Shown here piece by piece: positions 34,237 through 43,249 of a stretch of 64,000 nucleotides of DNA. The translations under genes were made by a program, and so were the position numbers. Each line of letters starts with the position of its first letter. Positions within the stretch are counted from its first letter, which is position 1. The DNA comes from JAJYSO01 sp964451785 (lineage in GTDB: Bacteria; Bacteroidota; Bacteroidia; Flavobacteriales; Flavobacteriaceae): contig CAYVJG010000011.1 in assembly GCA_964451785.1 (NCBI GenBank), positions 13,605-77,604 on the forward strand. Direction: 5' to 3'. The notes below the pieces were generated by a model. That model was not told the origin of the DNA and ran no database searches. It saw only the letters and a list, made by a program, of their open reading frames with translations.

Positions 34237-35427
34237 TTAACAATTTTCGCGTTGAATGCGGTCTAATATAGAAATAATTTGTGCACAGCCCTCCTTAATC
34301 TCAGTTGTAGATATGGTGAGCGGAGGTGTGATTCGCGCAGCGCGTTTTTCAATGAGTAACCAAAATAAGATTAGGCCTTCTCGATGAGCACTTAAGATAA
34401 GTTCATTAGCTATTTCTGGTGTTTTTAAAATTAAACTCAACATCAATCCTTTGCCTCTAATTTCTGTAATCAATGGATGTTGTAACAATGATCGAAATAA
34501 TTTTTCTTTCTGTAACGTTTGAGGAATTAAATCGGTTTCAGTGATTTCTTTTAATGTCGCTAGTGCTGCGGATGCGATAACCGGATTTCCTCCAAAGGTT
34601 GTTAGGTGTGACATTTCCGGTCCCTGTTTAAGGCTGCTCATGATTTTTTCTGAAGCTACAAAAGCCCCTGCTGGAAGTCCGCTGCACATGCCTTTTCCGA
34701 TGGCTATAATGTCAGGGATAATTCCGTAATGTTCGTAGCCAAATAATTTTCCGGTACGTCCAAATCCAGGTTGAATTTCATCTAAAATAAGTAAGGTTCC
34801 GGTTGATTCACAACGGGCTTTGACAGCTTGCAAATAACCGGGTTGCGGTTCAATAAATCCGGCTCCACCTTGAATGGTTTCCAAAATGACACAAGCCGTA
34901 CGCGATGTAATTTGCTCTAAATCGTCAAGATTGTTGAACTCTATAAACGACACTTCCGGAATAAGTGGCTCAAAAGGTTTTTTGCGTTCTTCATAGCCCA
35001 TAAGACTCAATGAACCCATGGTGTTGCCGTGATAAGCGTGTTTGGCGGCTATAATTTCTTGACGTCCTGTATAGCGTCTGGCGAGTTTTAAAGCTCCTTC
35101 AACAGCTTCAGTACCGCTGTTGACTAAATAGGTTTGTGCGTTGGGAATACTCAAGTGCTCGGCTAATAATTTAGCGTATTCAAAAGCCGGAGATTGGGCG
35201 TATTCACCGTAAACCATCACGTGCATATAGCGGTCAACTTGCTGTTTTATAGCGCTGGTTACGCGTGGGTGACAATGCCCTAAACTACAGGCCGATACAC
35301 CTGATACAAAGTCTAAATAAGCTTTGCCTGAAGTGCTGTAAATATAGCTTCCTTTAGCGTGATCAACTTCTAAGCCTAGAGGATGTGTGCTGGTTTGTGC
35401 TTGGTATTCTAAAAATTTTTTGTTCAT
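34237..35427 (-). CDS. Class III (ornithine/acetylornithine-type) aminotransferase
   Basis: 396 aa PLP enzyme. Motifs are GVSACSLGHCHPRV, VNSGTEAVEGALKLARRYTGR, HAYHGNTMGSLSLMG, ILDEIQPGFGRTGKLFGYEH and the PLP lysine in IAIGKGMCSGLPAGAF. The C-terminal half carries LTTFGGNPV and a short arginine-containing end. The group includes acetylornithine, ornithine and 4-aminobutyrate transaminases; no arginine genes are adjacent, so the substrate cannot be named. It lies 85 nt upstream of the TPR gene. Confidence 0.9.
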   Translation of the reverse strand: MNKKFLEYQAQTSTHPLGLEVDHAKGSYIYSTSGKAYLDFVSGVSACSLGHCHPRVTSAIKQQVDRYMHVMVYGEYAQSPAFEYAKLLAEHLSIPNAQTYLVNSGTEAVEGALKLARRYTGRQEIIAAKHAYHGNTMGSLSLMGYEERKKPFEPLIPEVSFIEFNNLDDLEQITSRTACVILETIQGGAGFIEPQPGYLQAVKARCESTGTLLILDEIQPGFGRTGKLFGYEHYGIIPDIIAIGKGMCSGLPAGAFVASEKIMSSLKQGPEMSHLTTFGGNPVIASAALATLKEITETDLIPQTLQKEKLFRSLLQHPLITEIRGKGLMLSLILKTPEIANELILSAHREGLILFWLLIEKRAARITPPLTISTTEIKEGCAQIISILDRIQRENC

Positions 35428-35543
35428 ATTACATAAACTGCTTATCAGATGAATTATCCAATCTTACAGTGAAAAATCAACGTGTTTTGACTTAAGTGAA
35501 TGGTTTCTAATTGAAACTATAAAGTATAATTACGCTTGCAAAT

Positions 35544-37310
35544 TTACTGAGTATCAGTAGATTTAAAAACATTTTTGGGTAAAATTATACTGTCTTGTTT
35601 TACAGTTGAAGAATCTTGAGGTAAGACGGGGCTATCAGATTTTAGAGGCTGTAATTGCTGAGGGTCTAAGCGCGATTTATCGTTGAGTAAAGGCTGTTTT
35701 CGCTCATCAAGAGGACTGAAAAACTGCTCGACTTTAGGAAGCGGAATTCCTTTTATTTTAGGTAGATCGAGTGGAGGATCGCCTTCAAAGAGTTGTTCTT
35801 TAGTTAAAATGCGTTCGTCTCCACGCCAGATAAACCCTCTTAATTTGCGCGCATTTTTAGGGAGATCTGTGGGTTTATGCGTAATGTTTTGTGGACTTTC
35901 AATATAAGAAATGCTTTCAATTTCATTGTTTAAAAATGTGATCTGAATTTCAGAAGCTACGGCTTTATTGATACCGATCAAATCGCCCGTTTTGCCATCT
36001 CGCCAATAGTAAATGGTTTCTGTGTTTTTGATAAAATTAGCTTCTGTGAGTTTGTTGTCTGTAAAAAGGCCATACATAAATTTGCCTTTTACTTGATTAA
36101 ACCCACCTAAAGTATCCTTCTGATTGAGGAAGGCGTGATTGTATACGCTGATAGAATCGAGTTTATTGGTGATGGTGTCGCTAAATAATTCAAGTGTGTC
36201 ACCTGTGAGTTGAGTAAGTCCGTTAAACATCACCGGATTACCGAGCATCTTAGTGACCCCTGTGTTTTCATTGAGGATAAGCGAGTCACTACGGCCACTC
36301 ATATCTGTTTTAAAAACGCGAGCGTTGTAAAATGCACGAACAAGGCGGTGTTCAGGTTTTCCTGTGACCATAATAGTATCACTATGAATATAGATACTGT
36401 CGTTTTTCTGTCCTTGAGCTTTAGCTACTAAAGCACGTTTAGTGATAAAAACAGAGTCTTTATCGCGATAAACTTCGGCATAATGTCCACTGGCAACAGA
36501 TTGATTGGTGGTGTCAATGATTTTAATGTTATTAGTAGCGGAAGCAAAATGTGTTTTGCGATTAAAGTAAAGACTATCGCCTTTTAAGATGCGATCTTTG
36601 TAATAGATAGTTGAATTTTTTATAAAGTACCCATAATCTTGCTGGGTGTTGTAGTAGCCGCGTTCACAGTAAATTTTATTGCCATCATCGCTCACAATAG
36701 TTGAAGGGCCATAAAGGTAAGCTTCTCCGGTTTCGGTATAATAATCAATGTGATTGGAGTGAATGGTATAATTGGCGTTGGTAACCACTACATCTTGTAA
36801 AAAAGTATATTTTTTTTGTTCGGTATAGTAGCGTCCTATTTGACTGACAATGGTGCTGGCTGAATCTTTTACCGTTCCACCACTGCGGTAGAAAGCTTCT
36901 TGTTTTTGACGATCAAAGAATAAAGTGTCAGTAGATAAATGAGTTGATTCGGTAATCAAATGAACATTGTTACTGGCAAAAGCAAATTGCGTATTACCAT
37001 TGTATTCGGCATAACCACTGGTCATAGTAATGGTGTCACCTTGTTTCATTTTAATGTGTCCGGAGGAGCGAAAAAATTGTTCTGCTTTGTAAAAAATAGC
37101 TTGATCTCCCCACACTTTAATACCTTCGTGCGTAAAGGTAACTTGGTTGTTGACTTTGTATAAAAGCAGGGCACCGGGATATTTTACTTCATCTTTAGCG
37201 GTGCGCTCACTGGTATAGTCAATTTCTTTAGACTTTTGTTCTTGAGCATAAAGAATGCTGTTGCTCAATGTGAGCAACAGCATTCCTATAGATATAAGTA
37301 GTGTCTTCAA
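35544..37310 (-). CDS. OstA/LptA-like organic-solvent-tolerance protein
   Basis: 588 aa with a signal peptide (..ILYAQE). Residues about 30-300 are tandem beta-strands of the OstA-like N-terminal domain, with repeated blocks such as KVWGDQAIFYKAEQFFRSSG, MTSGYAEYNGNTQFAFASNNVHL and VTGKPEHRL. This fold carries LPS across the periplasm in LptA. The C-terminal 100 residues are proline- and charge-rich (GIPLPKVEQFFSPLDERKQ). A role in lipopolysaccharide or lipooligosaccharide transport is inference. It follows purA by 55 nt in the same direction. Confidence 0.88.
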   Translation of the reverse strand: MKTLLISIGMLLLTLSNSILYAQEQKSKEIDYTSERTAKDEVKYPGALLLYKVNNQVTFTHEGIKVWGDQAIFYKAEQFFRSSGHIKMKQGDTITMTSGYAEYNGNTQFAFASNNVHLITESTHLSTDTLFFDRQKQEAFYRSGGTVKDSASTIVSQIGRYYTEQKKYTFLQDVVVTNANYTIHSNHIDYYTETGEAYLYGPSTIVSDDGNKIYCERGYYNTQQDYGYFIKNSTIYYKDRILKGDSLYFNRKTHFASATNNIKIIDTTNQSVASGHYAEVYRDKDSVFITKRALVAKAQGQKNDSIYIHSDTIMVTGKPEHRLVRAFYNARVFKTDMSGRSDSLILNENTGVTKMLGNPVMFNGLTQLTGDTLELFSDTITNKLDSISVYNHAFLNQKDTLGGFNQVKGKFMYGLFTDNKLTEANFIKNTETIYYWRDGKTGDLIGINKAVASEIQITFLNNEIESISYIESPQNITHKPTDLPKNARKLRGFIWRGDERILTKEQLFEGDPPLDLPKIKGIPLPKVEQFFSPLDERKQPLLNDKSRLDPQQLQPLKSDSPVLPQDSSTVKQDSIILPKNVFKSTDTQ

Positions 37311-37365
37311 ATGAATTACTTTTTAAAGGCTCAAAATTTAAAATCTTTCTGTAAAACTAATCTAG

Positions 37366-38637
37366 TTACAGATTGATGGTCTGTTTGCGGTCGGGACCTA
37401 CAGATACAATTTTGATAGGCACTCCTACAAAGTTTTCGATGAATTTAATGTAATCAGCAAAGGCTTTAGGAAATTCATCAGCAGAAGTGATTTGTGTTAA
37501 ATCTTCACTCCAGCCTTTTAATTCAGTGTAAATAGGCTTAACCTCATCGCTTTCAAGAGAGTAAGGTAAGTGGTTTAATTTTTCACCTTTATACTCATAA
37601 GCGGTGCAGACTTTAAGGGTGTCAAAACCACTAAGCACATCGCCTTTCATCATGGATAATTGTGTAGCACCATTAACATTAATCGTGTATTTAAGGGCTA
37701 CTAAGTCTAACCAACCACAACGTCTAGGGCGTTTGGTTACCGCGCCGAATTCGTGACCTTTTTTAGCCATTTCCGCTCCAGTTTCATCAAAGAGTTCTGT
37801 AGGGAATGGGCCGTTTCCTACACGTGTAGTATAGGCTTTAAAGATACCAAAAACCTCGCCAATTTGTTTAGGAGAAACCCCTAAACCTGTACAAGCACCG
37901 GCAGCAGTAGTGTTGCTTGAAGTGACAAAAGGGTAGGTTCCAAAATCAATGTCAAGTAGGGAACCTTGCGCCCCTTCAGCAAGAATAGTTTTGCCGTCGA
38001 CTTGAGCTTGGTGAAGATAAGCTACTGAATCAATAAATTTTAATTGACGAAGAGTTTCAACGCTTTCAAAAAATTCTTTTTCTAACTCTGGTAGATTATA
38101 TTGAATGTCAACTTCGTAATTAGCAATCATTTTTTCGTGTTTGTCTGCTAAATCACGGTATTTTTCTTTCCAGTTAGGGGCTTCAAAATCACCGATTCTA
38201 AATCCATTTCTACCGGTTTTATCCATATAAGTTGGCCCGATACCTTTTAAGGTAGAGCCAATTTTCGCTTTCCCTTTAGAGGCTTCAGATGCCGCGTCGA
38301 GCAAGCGATGGGTAGGAAGAATGACGTGCGCGCGTTTTGAGATAATGATTTTAGAAGTGTAATCTAAATCAAATTTATCTAAACTAGCTAATTCTTGACA
38401 AAAAACCACCGGATCGATGACCACTCCATTGCCGACTAGGTTAGTCGCTTTAGGATGAAATATTCCTGATGGGATAGTTCGTAAAACGTGTTTTATGCCG
38501 TCAAATTCTAAGGTGTGTCCTGCATTAGGACCGCCTTGAAAACGCGCAATAATATCGTAATTGCCAGTTAAGACATCAACGATTTTTCCTTTTCCTTCAT
38601 CGCCCCATTGTAGGCCGAGTAGCAAATCAACTGCCAT
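37366..38637 (-). CDS. purA: Adenylosuccinate synthase
   Basis: 423 aa. It joins IMP and aspartate with GTP in AMP synthesis. The P-loop GLQWGDEGKGKIVDVL is at the N-terminus; substrate motifs GPNAGHT, GSTLKGIGPTYMDK and the C-terminal TSVG-like VSVGPDRKQTI are intact. Start ATG 38637 is chosen because the family begins MxVDLLLGLQWGDEG; the frame is open further to 38709 but that part overlaps fur. The gap after fur is only 4 nt, so the two are co-transcribed. Confidence 0.96.
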   Translation of the reverse strand: MAVDLLLGLQWGDEGKGKIVDVLTGNYDIIARFQGGPNAGHTLEFDGIKHVLRTIPSGIFHPKATNLVGNGVVIDPVVFCQELASLDKFDLDYTSKIIISKRAHVILPTHRLLDAASEASKGKAKIGSTLKGIGPTYMDKTGRNGFRIGDFEAPNWKEKYRDLADKHEKMIANYEVDIQYNLPELEKEFFESVETLRQLKFIDSVAYLHQAQVDGKTILAEGAQGSLLDIDFGTYPFVTSSNTTAAGACTGLGVSPKQIGEVFGIFKAYTTRVGNGPFPTELFDETGAEMAKKGHEFGAVTKRPRRCGWLDLVALKYTINVNGATQLSMMKGDVLSGFDTLKVCTAYEYKGEKLNHLPYSLESDEVKPIYTELKGWSEDLTQITSADEFPKAFADYIKFIENFVGVPIKIVSVGPDRKQTINL

Positions 38638-38641
38638 AAAA

Positions 38642-39103
38642 TTATTCTTTGGATGTGTTTTTCTTTGTGCCGTAAAAATAAAGAGAATGATTACTAATTT
38701 CCAAATCAAAAACTTCTTCTATAGTTTTTTTGATAGACTCAATGCGAGGATCACAAAATTCAATCACTTCTCCTGTATCTGTTAAGATGACGTGATCGTG
38801 TTGTTGATCAAAATAAGATTTTTCATATTGGGCTTGATTTTTCCCAAATTGATGTTTACGCACCAGGCCACATTCTAACAGTAATTCAATAGTGTTGTAT
38901 AATGTGGCACGACTAACTCTATAGTTTTTATTTTTCATGATGATATAAAGTGATTCTATATCAAAATGATTGTTTTGATCATACACTTCGTGTAAAATAG
39001 CGAAGCGCTCAGGGGTTTTACGGTGGGCATTTTCTTCCAAAAACTTGGTAAATACATTTTTGACCACCGCTTGGTCGTTATTTTGTTTATCAGACGTCTT
39101 CAT
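38642..39103 (-). CDS. fur: Fur-family metal-responsive repressor
   Basis: 153 aa. The N-terminal winged helix carries RKTPERFAILHEVYDQ and RVSRATLYNTIELLLECGLV; the C-terminal dimerisation domain has HDHVILTDTGEVIEFCDPRI. Only two cysteines are present, and the CxxC pair that binds structural zinc in E. coli Fur (CLDC after HDHLI) is replaced by L-T-D-T. The metal-sensing histidines (HDH, NHSLYFYG) are kept. The metal (Fe, Mn or Zn) is not predictable. A TAAATTTG box at 39117-39110 overlaps the upstream TTG at 39112, so ATG 39103 is the likely start and the transcript may be almost leaderless. It lies 18 nt after relA/spoT. Confidence 0.9.
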   Translation of the reverse strand: MKTSDKQNNDQAVVKNVFTKFLEENAHRKTPERFAILHEVYDQNNHFDIESLYIIMKNKNYRVSRATLYNTIELLLECGLVRKHQFGKNQAQYEKSYFDQQHDHVILTDTGEVIEFCDPRIESIKKTIEEVFDLEISNHSLYFYGTKKNTSKE

Positions 39104-39109
39104 AGGATG

Positions 39110-39117
39110 CAAATTTA
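39110..39117 (-). promoter_or_regulatory. -7 box at the fur start
   Basis: TAAATTTG on the minus strand ends 6 nt before ATG 39103, inside the gap after the relA/spoT stop. If active it gives fur and purA a promoter separate from relA/spoT. Confidence 0.35.
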
Positions 39118-39121
39118 AACT

Positions 39122-41338
39122 TTATTCGCGGGTTACCTTATCAATTCCATCTATTTCTTTTAGGCGTTTAATAAGTTTTTTTAAGATCGTGTTGTTATTG
39201 ACCCGTAGGGCTATTTTACCTTCAAACATATTGCCTTGACTCTCAAAAGATACAGATTGCATGTTGACATGCAGGTTTTTAGAGATTTCTCTAGTGATAT
39301 CGCTGAGTAAGCCTAAATTGTCTAGTCCACTGAGTTTTAGGACGACTCTAAATTCTTCTTGCGATGAGTCAATCCATTTAGCGCGAATAATGCGATAGGC
39401 ATAATTACTCTGCAACTGAATAGCATTAGGGCAATTTGATTTGTGAACTTTTATGCCTTTATTGACTGTTAAAAATCCAAAAACATCATCACCTGGGATG
39501 GGGTTACAGCAATTCGCTAAGGTATAATTTAATTGTTCTTCATTTTCACCAAAAACAAGTTGATCGTAATTGGTTGTTATTTCTTCAGCGTGTTGTGAAA
39601 CCGCTTGGGTGGGTTTGCGAATTCGGGTTTTAAACAAAGACATCAAGGCGTTGCTGCGTGTAGCGGCATACTTTTTTAAGGCGATATTGTCAATAGTGCC
39701 TATTTTAACCCGATAATAAAGATCTAAACTCGTTTGTAGGTTAAAAAACCGAATGAGTCCTTGGATAGTTTTGTCGTTAAAAGGAATTTTTTGGGCGCGT
39801 AATTTTCGGCGTAAAATTTCTTTCCCTAAATCTGCTTGTTCTTTTTTCTCGGCTTTTAAAGCTGTTTTGATTTTTGAACGAGCGCGTCCAGTATTGGCGT
39901 AATCAAGCCACTTAATGGTAGGCTTAACTTGTTCAGTAGTAATGATTTCTACCTGATCACCACTTTTGAGCGTTCTGCTTAGAGGTACTAACTTTCCATT
40001 TACTTTAGCTCCTCTGGTGTGTAAACCAATTTCTGTATGTATGCTAAAGGCGAAGTCTAATGGAGTAGAGCCTTTAGGGAGCGATTTTAAATCCCCTTGA
40101 GGAGTAAAAACAAAAATTTCTTTGGCGTAAAGATTGAGTTTAAATTGCTCAACAAAATCAACAGCGTTTGTTTCTTGATTTTCCAAGGCTTCGCGTAGGC
40201 GGTTGAGCCAGTCATCTAGATTGTCATCCTTGTTTTTGTCATCTTGATGTTTGTATTTATAATGCGCTGCATAACCGCGTTCGGCAATGTCGTGCATACG
40301 TTCACTGCGAATTTGTACTTCAACCCAACGCCCTTTAGGTCCCATGACGGTAATGTGTAAGGCTTCATAACCGGTAGACTTAGGAGAAGAAATCCAATCG
40401 CGCAACCGCGTAGGATTTGGACGAAAGTTGTCAGTGACTATTGAATATATTTTCCAAGCGAGAAATTTTTCAGTAGATGGATCACTTTTGTAAATAATCC
40501 GAATGGCGAATTTGTCGTAAATCTCATCAAAAGAAATACTTTGTGCCAAGATTTTTTTGCGAATGGAATAAATCGATTTCGTACGCCCTTTGATGTAATA
40601 ATCAATGTTTTCAGCGTTTAAGGCTGTCGAAATAATGCTAGAAAAGGTTTTTATGTAAGTGTTACGTTCTTCTTTAGTTTCTATTAATCGCGTTTCAATA
40701 TCTTGATAAATTTCAGGTTCTGTATATTTTAACCCTAAATCCTCTAATTCAGTTTTAGTATTATACAAGCCAATCCGATGAGCAAGAGGGGCGTATATGT
40801 AAAGGGTTTCTGATGATTTTTGCAAGCGTTTGTATGGTGGCATAGAGTCCATAGTGCGCATATTGTGCAATCTATCAGCTAATTTTATAAGGATTACTCT
40901 CACATCTTCGTTGAGGGTGAGTAGCATTTTTCTGAAATTTTCGGCTTGTAGCGAAACATCCTGCTCGAGGTCTATATTGCTGATTTTTGTGAGCCCATCG
41001 ACAATACGCATGATGGTTACTCCAAAATTCTTTTCAATGTCCTTAAGGGTATATTTGGTGTCTTCTACAACATCGTGTAATAAAGCAGCAGCTATAGAAG
41101 TAGCGTCTAAGCCGATTTCATCGGCCACAATTTTAGCTACAGCAATGGGGTGGAAAATATAAGCTTCTCCTGATTTACGGCGTTGCCCATTGTGGGCATC
41201 AATGGCTAAATCGAAGGCTTTGCGAATTAATTTTTTATCATTGTCGTCTAAATGGCGATAACTGACGCGCAACAAATCTTTGTACTGTTGTGCGATTTCT
41301 TTATTTTCTTGTTGTATATATTCTTCAGATAACATCAT
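39122..41338 (-). CDS. Bifunctional (p)ppGpp synthetase/hydrolase (Rel/SpoT)
   Basis: 738 aa long-form RSH enzyme that makes and degrades the stringent-response alarmone. The hydrolase HD domain is intact (HPIAVAKIVADEIGL, ALLHDVVEDT, VKLADRLHNMRTM-like ILIKLADRLHNMRTM). The synthetase domain has FAIRIIYKSD, SPKSTGYEALHITVMGP and EVQIRSERMHDIAERGYAAHY. TGS (IFVFTPQGDLKSLPKGSTPLDFAFSIHTEIG), conserved-cysteine/zinc-finger (NCCNPIPGDDVFGF) and ACT domains follow. ATG 41338 is chosen because the upstream extension to 41428 overlaps a terminator. Both activities are likely retained. Confidence 0.95.
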   Translation of the reverse strand: MMLSEEYIQQENKEIAQQYKDLLRVSYRHLDDNDKKLIRKAFDLAIDAHNGQRRKSGEAYIFHPIAVAKIVADEIGLDATSIAAALLHDVVEDTKYTLKDIEKNFGVTIMRIVDGLTKISNIDLEQDVSLQAENFRKMLLTLNEDVRVILIKLADRLHNMRTMDSMPPYKRLQKSSETLYIYAPLAHRIGLYNTKTELEDLGLKYTEPEIYQDIETRLIETKEERNTYIKTFSSIISTALNAENIDYYIKGRTKSIYSIRKKILAQSISFDEIYDKFAIRIIYKSDPSTEKFLAWKIYSIVTDNFRPNPTRLRDWISSPKSTGYEALHITVMGPKGRWVEVQIRSERMHDIAERGYAAHYKYKHQDDKNKDDNLDDWLNRLREALENQETNAVDFVEQFKLNLYAKEIFVFTPQGDLKSLPKGSTPLDFAFSIHTEIGLHTRGAKVNGKLVPLSRTLKSGDQVEIITTEQVKPTIKWLDYANTGRARSKIKTALKAEKKEQADLGKEILRRKLRAQKIPFNDKTIQGLIRFFNLQTSLDLYYRVKIGTIDNIALKKYAATRSNALMSLFKTRIRKPTQAVSQHAEEITTNYDQLVFGENEEQLNYTLANCCNPIPGDDVFGFLTVNKGIKVHKSNCPNAIQLQSNYAYRIIRAKWIDSSQEEFRVVLKLSGLDNLGLLSDITREISKNLHVNMQSVSFESQGNMFEGKIALRVNNNTILKKLIKRLKEIDGIDKVTRE

Positions 41339-41411
41339 ACTACTAAGATAAGCATTATTCTTATTGTAAAAATAATTTTTTTGCTTCAGATGTGATTTTT
41401 TAGAACTCCAT

Positions 41412-41446
41412 AAAAAAAGGCCACTCAAATGAGTAGCCTTTTTTAA
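41412..41446 (-). terminator. Terminator between ompA and relA/spoT
   Basis: AAAAAAAGGCCACTC pairs with GAGTAGCCTTTTTT around an AAAT loop. It is positioned to stop transcription of ompA before relA/spoT. Confidence 0.65.
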
Positions 41447-41480
41447 ACACTGATGTGTATTTAATATAAGGTTGAAATAA

Positions 41481-42749
41481 TTATTTCAATTTAAAAGTAA
41501 CACGACGTACCATTTGACGAGCATCTTTAGATCCTTTGTCAACTGATGTGTCTTCACCGTTTCCTTTAACTTCTAAACGACCTTCATCGATGCCGTTAGC
41601 AACCAAAATAGATTTTACTTTTTCTGCACGTTTCACAGATAATTTTTGGTTGTAGTCAGGGTTACCAATTTCGTCAGCATAGCCTATGATTTCAGCGTTA
41701 GCTGAAGGGTTTTGAGTCATGTAAATAACCAAGTAGTTGATAGCTTGTAAAGAATAAATCTCAGGTTGGTCACTGTCAAATTTGAAATAAACATTAACAT
41801 AACCATTGTTGATTAATTCTTCGATTGTTCCGTTGCTAGAACCAGAGTCACCATAACGAGCATCTAAAGCATCTTCTAACTCATCAGGAATGTTGTTATT
41901 GTTCTGGTCTACCACACGACCGTGGTTATCAACAGCTAATCCAGCAGGAGTGTTAGCTTCTTTGTCTAAGTAATCAGGTACACCATCGCGATCAGTATCT
42001 TGAAGGTCTCCTTTAATTTTGTCAACATCTTCAGTTAACTGAGCCACTTGATCATAGATAGGGTCATCGTTAGCACCATACCAGTCAGCGTGTTTTTCAG
42101 CTTTACCAAATGAGTAAGCTATACCGATAGATCCGTTTAAGTAATATCCGTTAAATCCACGAGTGTTAGAAGGTCCAGAGCCATCAAAAGTATGATCTTG
42201 TCTAAAGTTACCAAAAATTGATGCATCTAATGATAAAGTGAAATGGTTGCTCAAGCGAACTTGCGGTGTAATACCAGCCACAATAAAGCCCATTGGGTCA
42301 TCACCATAATCATATGGATCTTCAGAAGACATAGAAGCAAAACCAGCACCAGCATGTCCTAGAACATTAAAAGTGTTAGTCCATTCTCTAAAACCTAAAA
42401 CTGTACCGAGGTTTACAACACCTTCTAATTGTCCACGCATAATTTGACTTTCAAACGGGTTAGTACCGTCAGCGTTTTCAAAGTGGTTATAGCCAGCACT
42501 TAATTTCAAACCGAATTTGTCATTAATCATGTAACGAACACCTAAATCAGCTTGCCAAAAGTCAGGACTTTCAGTAGCAAATCCTGAAGCCATTGGGCGA
42601 GCAGGTTTAGTCATACCGCCTTGGAGTTCAATTGACCAGTGGTTGTAGTTGTTGTATTCATTGTTGTCAACTTTACTAGAACCGTCGTCTTGTGCTTGCG
42701 CAACATATCCAATAGATAATAACGCAAAAAATAGAGATAACTTTCTCAT
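41481..42749 (-). CDS. OmpA-family outer-membrane protein with calcium-binding repeats
   Basis: 422 aa. Signal peptide ..YVAQAQD, then an eight-stranded barrel (residues about 25-220), a thrombospondin type 3-like linker of Asp-rich calcium sites (DTDRDGVPDYLDKE, NNNNIPDELED) and a C-terminal OmpA/Pal peptidoglycan-binding domain (YADEIGNPDYNQKLSVKRAEKVKSIL). It ties the outer membrane to the cell wall. A -7 box TATATTTG lies at 42797-42790. It is likely highly expressed. Confidence 0.93.
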   Translation of the reverse strand: MRKLSLFFALLSIGYVAQAQDDGSSKVDNNEYNNYNHWSIELQGGMTKPARPMASGFATESPDFWQADLGVRYMINDKFGLKLSAGYNHFENADGTNPFESQIMRGQLEGVVNLGTVLGFREWTNTFNVLGHAGAGFASMSSEDPYDYGDDPMGFIVAGITPQVRLSNHFTLSLDASIFGNFRQDHTFDGSGPSNTRGFNGYYLNGSIGIAYSFGKAEKHADWYGANDDPIYDQVAQLTEDVDKIKGDLQDTDRDGVPDYLDKEANTPAGLAVDNHGRVVDQNNNNIPDELEDALDARYGDSGSSNGTIEELINNGYVNVYFKFDSDQPEIYSLQAINYLVIYMTQNPSANAEIIGYADEIGNPDYNQKLSVKRAEKVKSILVANGIDEGRLEVKGNGEDTSVDKGSKDARQMVRRVTFKLK

Positions 42750-43249
42750 AATAGATAATTATTAATGTGTTTTACACAAAAGGTTTAGGCAAATATACAA
42801 TACTTTATGTTTAGATGAAAAAATAAGTCGATTTTTTGACGATTCTTTCTCAATTCACCCTAAATGGATAAAAAATAAACAGGCTATTTACGGTACCTTT
42901 TATTGTTTTCTGTAACTAAATTATAAATTTTATTCTAATTTCAAGCAGAAATTAGTAAATATTTACGGGCTTAATGAGTATTATTAATTTTAAATTTTAA
43001 TAAATAACCGTATAAATAATTGATAATTACTGAGTTATAAGATTTTTTTGAGTTTTTAAATTAAACGGGTTTGTTGGTGATTTTTGAAGCTACTTGAAGA
43101 ATACAGACTTTCAGCGGTTTATACATTCTTAATAATCTAATCATTTTCTATGCTTCTCTAATTTATTATATTTGCGGTTCATTCATTTTTTATATTATTA
43201 AGGAATATATACCTTATATATATAGGTCATACTATTAAAATATTTATCT
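42750..43249. other. AT-rich intergenic region between divergent ompA and icd
   Basis: About 500 bp without a gene. It holds the -7 box of ompA (TATATTTG at 42797-42790, minus) and of icd (TATATTTG at 43167-43174, plus), each without a clear -33 element. The icd leader is about 70 nt and contains a small TAAGG/CCTTA inverted repeat near 43200. The remaining 350 bp show only A/T tracts; no RNA gene, repeat or riboswitch was recognised. Confidence 0.6.
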
